Positions 57,734 to 60,000 of a stretch of DNA of 60,000 bases are shown here, one piece after another. The position numbers were made by a program, and so were the translations under genes. Source of the DNA: Cryptomeria japonica (lineage: Eukaryota > Streptophyta > Pinopsida > Cupressales > Cupressaceae). The notes below the pieces were generated by a model that was given only the letters and a program-made list of their open reading frames with translations, was not told the origin of the DNA and searched no databases. Numbering within the stretch: position 1 is the first letter of the stretch; each line of letters begins with the position of its first letter. Location: contig NC_081408.1 in the NCBI RefSeq assembly GCF_030272615.1, positions 616,340,476 to 616,400,475 of the forward strand. The letters are read 5' to 3'.

Positions 57734-60000
57734 CCTCTTCCAATCTGGAAAATTATAATGAAGTAGAACACATTTCTCATAACAAAATAGACAATCTTCC
57801 TATTGATAAAGAACAATCAGCATTATTAGTAGAAGAAACCAAAGAAATCAACATCGGTGATGCTGAAAAAGTTTGTAATATAAACCTAGCAAAGTCCCTA
57901 AATCCAACAGAAAAAAGTGAAGTTTATCCAATTCTTTAAGCAAAGATTCATCAATTTTGCATGGTCCTATGAAGATATGCTAAGGTTAGATCCTAAATTG
58001 GTATTACATTATTTATCATTACTACTAGGATTCAAACCATATAAACAGAAACTCAGAAAGATGCACCCTCACATAACTTTATTAGTCAAGATTGAGCTAC
58101 AAAAAATGTTGAAAGTGGGTTTCATTAGACCCATAGACTATGCTAAGTGGATTTCAAATCTAGTCCCAGTAACCAAGAATACTGGAGGTATCAGGATCTG
58201 CACCGATTTTAGAGATCTCAACAAGGCTTGCCCAAAAGATGACTTTCCACTCCCTAACATAGACATGATAGTGGACTTGACAACTAGAAATGAAATGCTA
58301 TCACTCATGGATGGTTTTTCTGGTTATAATCAAATTAGAACTGTACAAGAGGACCAACCTAAGACAACATTCACTTATCCATGGGGAACATATTGCTGGA
58401 ATGTGATGTCATTCAACCTTAAAAATGTAGGCGATACTTATCAAAGGGCAATGACCACCTTATTCCATGACATGATACACGCAATCATGGAAGACTATGT
58501 AGATTATTTGCTAGAAAAATCCAACACAAGAGATGATTATCTAAACATATTGGCTAAAATATTTGATAGACTTGAGAAATACAACGTAAGGCTCAATCCA
58601 AAAAAATGTGTTTTCGGAGTAACATCCAAAAAACCCTTGGGATTCATTGTATCCAATCGCGGCATTGAAATAGATCTAGAAAAAGTAAAATCCATTCTAG
58701 ACATGCCATCACCTGCTACACTCAAGCAACTTAGAAGTCTGCAAGGCAGATTACAATCCATAAGGGGCTTCATTGCCCAATTGGCAGAAAAGTGCCAACC
58801 ATTTCAACATCTTTTAAAGAAAGGTGTCACATTCAAATGGACGCAACGATGTCAAGAAGCATTCCAGAAACTAAAAGAATATAATTTGTCCACATTAGTC
58901 TTGGTTCCACCCATGCACGAGAAACCATTACTCCTGTACATAGCTGCAACAAATTCCTCCTTAGGTGCTCTCCATGAACAAGGAAAAGAGAGAGTTGTCT
59001 ACTACATCAGTAGAATACTCATTGGATACAAACTCAACTACACACCAATAGAAAGAGCATGTCTTGCAGTATTTTTTACATCACAAAAACTAAGACACTA
59101 TATGTTGAGTCATAAAGTCCAGCTCATTGCACACTTCGATACACTCAAGTACTTGATGAACAGAGAAACATTAACCAGAAGGCTTGCCAAGTGGGTCATG
59201 ATACTCAATGAATTTGAAATTGAATATGTTGATAGAAAAGCCATCAAAGGACATATCATAGAAGACCAACTTGCAGAAGCACCCCTACAAGATAGTCATC
59301 CGATGGTGGTAGATTTTCTAGATTAATCAATATTTGCACTGTCAGCACAAACAAACTAGAAACTATACTTTGATGGATCTCACACAAATCATGGAGCAGG
59401 AGCAGGAATTCTATTCATTACTCCTCAAGGAGATTCCATTCCCAAAATTTTCAGGATCAACTTCCCTTGCACCAATAACATTACTGAATATGAAGCCTTG
59501 GTGATAGGACTCCGTACTGCACTACAAAGGAAGATCATGGAACTACAAGTCTTCAGAGACTCACAACTTATTATTAATCAAGTCAATGATGATTACAGTT
59601 ATAAAGATGATAAGCTAACACCCTACAAATAATTGGTGGACGAATACAAACAATACTTCACCAATGTAACATTTGAACAAATACCAAGAGTGCAAAACAA
59701 GGAAATCGATGCAATGGCAATAGTAGGCTCTCTCTTGGATATACCTAACAATGGAACTCACTTTGATTTTCAAGTGGAACAACTCATTGTGCTAGCTTAT
59801 GAAATACCGTCCACTGAATATGTATGTATGATAACAAGACCTGAGTCCCCATGGTACAAAGATATATATATATATATATATATACATACCTTCATGATCA
59901 ATATATACCTCTTGATTTTTCATGAAATCAAAGAAAGTCACTCATCTGACAATCAACAAGACATTCAATCATTGCTGACACTTTATACAGAAAGAGTATA
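57734..60000 (+). pseudogene. Pol of element T: RT, RNase H, archaeal-type RNase H, start of integrase
   Basis: After the linker (57734-57920, frame broken near 57925-57940) a 469-codon frame runs to 59326. RT: FAWSYEDM, DFRDLNKACPKDDFPLPNID (about 58203), and YVDY near 58495-58506 where YVDD is expected. RNase H follows (LLLYIAATNSSLGALHEQ, YTPIERACLAVFF). After TAA 59324 and TAG 59357 the same frame encodes the archaeal-type RNase H of Tat elements: LYFDGSHTNHGAGAGI, NNITEYEALVIGL, FRDSQLIINQV. Near 59861 an (AT)n tract shifts the frame, and integrase N-terminal sequence (IIADTLYRKS) runs to the window edge in another frame. The missing second Asp of YVDD makes RT inactive. Confidence 0.9.
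59862..59884. repeat. (AT)n microsatellite inside T pol
   Basis: About 11 AT units follow WYKD. Before the tract pol is in frame 2; after it the recognisable sequence (YLHDQYIP, IIADTLYRKS) is in frame 1, so the repeat's length change caused the shift. Confidence 0.85.

Larger units (their letters stand above)
39952..60000 (+). mobile_element. Element T: Tat/Ogre-type Ty3/gypsy, runs off the right edge
   Basis: The order of parts is 5' LTR (39952-41056), PBS-like site, long leader with small ORFs, gag, protease, G-patch-like segment, RT and RNase H, archaeal-type RNase H, then the start of integrase at the edge. Two RNase H domains and pre-gag ORFs are characteristic of the Tat/Ogre lineage of plants. 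Even without the 9.6-kb nested element N, more than 10 kb of T is present. The 3' LTR lies outside the window. It carries many in-frame stops and changed catalytic residues and cannot be autonomous. Confidence 0.9.

Noticed and set aside
43303-60000. Alternative genetic code reading TAA/TAG as Gln
   Set aside because: TGA and Trp-position stops, frameshifts and lost catalytic residues show ordinary decay; the elements are plant retrotransposons.

Overview
The window reads as a heavily repetitive, AT-rich stretch of a large plant nuclear genome. I could not support any intact host gene, rRNA, tRNA or CRISPR array. Everything I can identify is transposable-element DNA: two L1-type LINEs (the younger with a C-terminal RNase H, as in some plant L1s), Ty1/copia fragments, a chromodomain-bearing Ty3/gypsy element, and a long Tat/Ogre-type Ty3/gypsy element with the second, archaeal-type RNase H typical of that plant lineage. 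The mix and length suggest a seed plant with a giant genome; I lean to a gymnosperm, but that is inference.

Layout. 1-8300: no recognisable gene; a 2 x 223 bp tandem duplication, a probable minus-strand LTR (2774-4420) with a TATA box and 97-bp repeats in its upstream half, and anonymous AT-rich DNA. 8303-9171: 3' end of a plus-strand copia pol followed by its short LTR. 9255-15437: a tandem duplication, a nearly pure A/T tract, and a minus-strand copia remnant (gag zinc finger, protease and pre-integrase, then a polypurine tract and LTR edge). 15438-22262: a full LINE (LINE-A) with a perfect 17-bp target-site duplication, ORF1, ORF2 with RNase H, a 1.3-kb 3' region holding an extra acidic ORF, and a poly(A) tail. 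22263-about 28200: an older LINE (LINE-B) in the same orientation. 28200-35790: a gypsy gag scrap, two related minus-strand LTRs (30259-31817 and 32455-34040, the second with a 5-bp target duplication) and non-coding satellite-like DNA. 35790-38600: an unrecognised, decayed, about 620-codon reading frame directly upstream of a polypurine tract and an 881-bp LTR. 39952-60000: the Tat/Ogre-type element T, which runs off the right edge.

Element T carries a 5' LTR, a long leader with CAATTG arrays, three small ORFs (two of them paralogous neighbours), gag, protease, a G-patch-like segment, RT, RNase H and archaeal-type RNase H. It is interrupted at 48157-57728 by a complete chromovirus N (two LTRs, PBS, gag, pol, chromodomain; target duplication AAGCT). 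N is itself interrupted at 52963-54505 by a solo LTR S (target duplication TTCAA). The order of insertion is therefore T, then N, then S, and the host reading frame continues on both sides of each insertion.

All the elements look dead. Their in-frame stops fall mostly where the families carry Gln, Arg or Trp, the footprint of C-to-T decay expected for methylated, silenced repeats. All coordinates and motif calls are from reading the sequence; no database search or alignment program was run.
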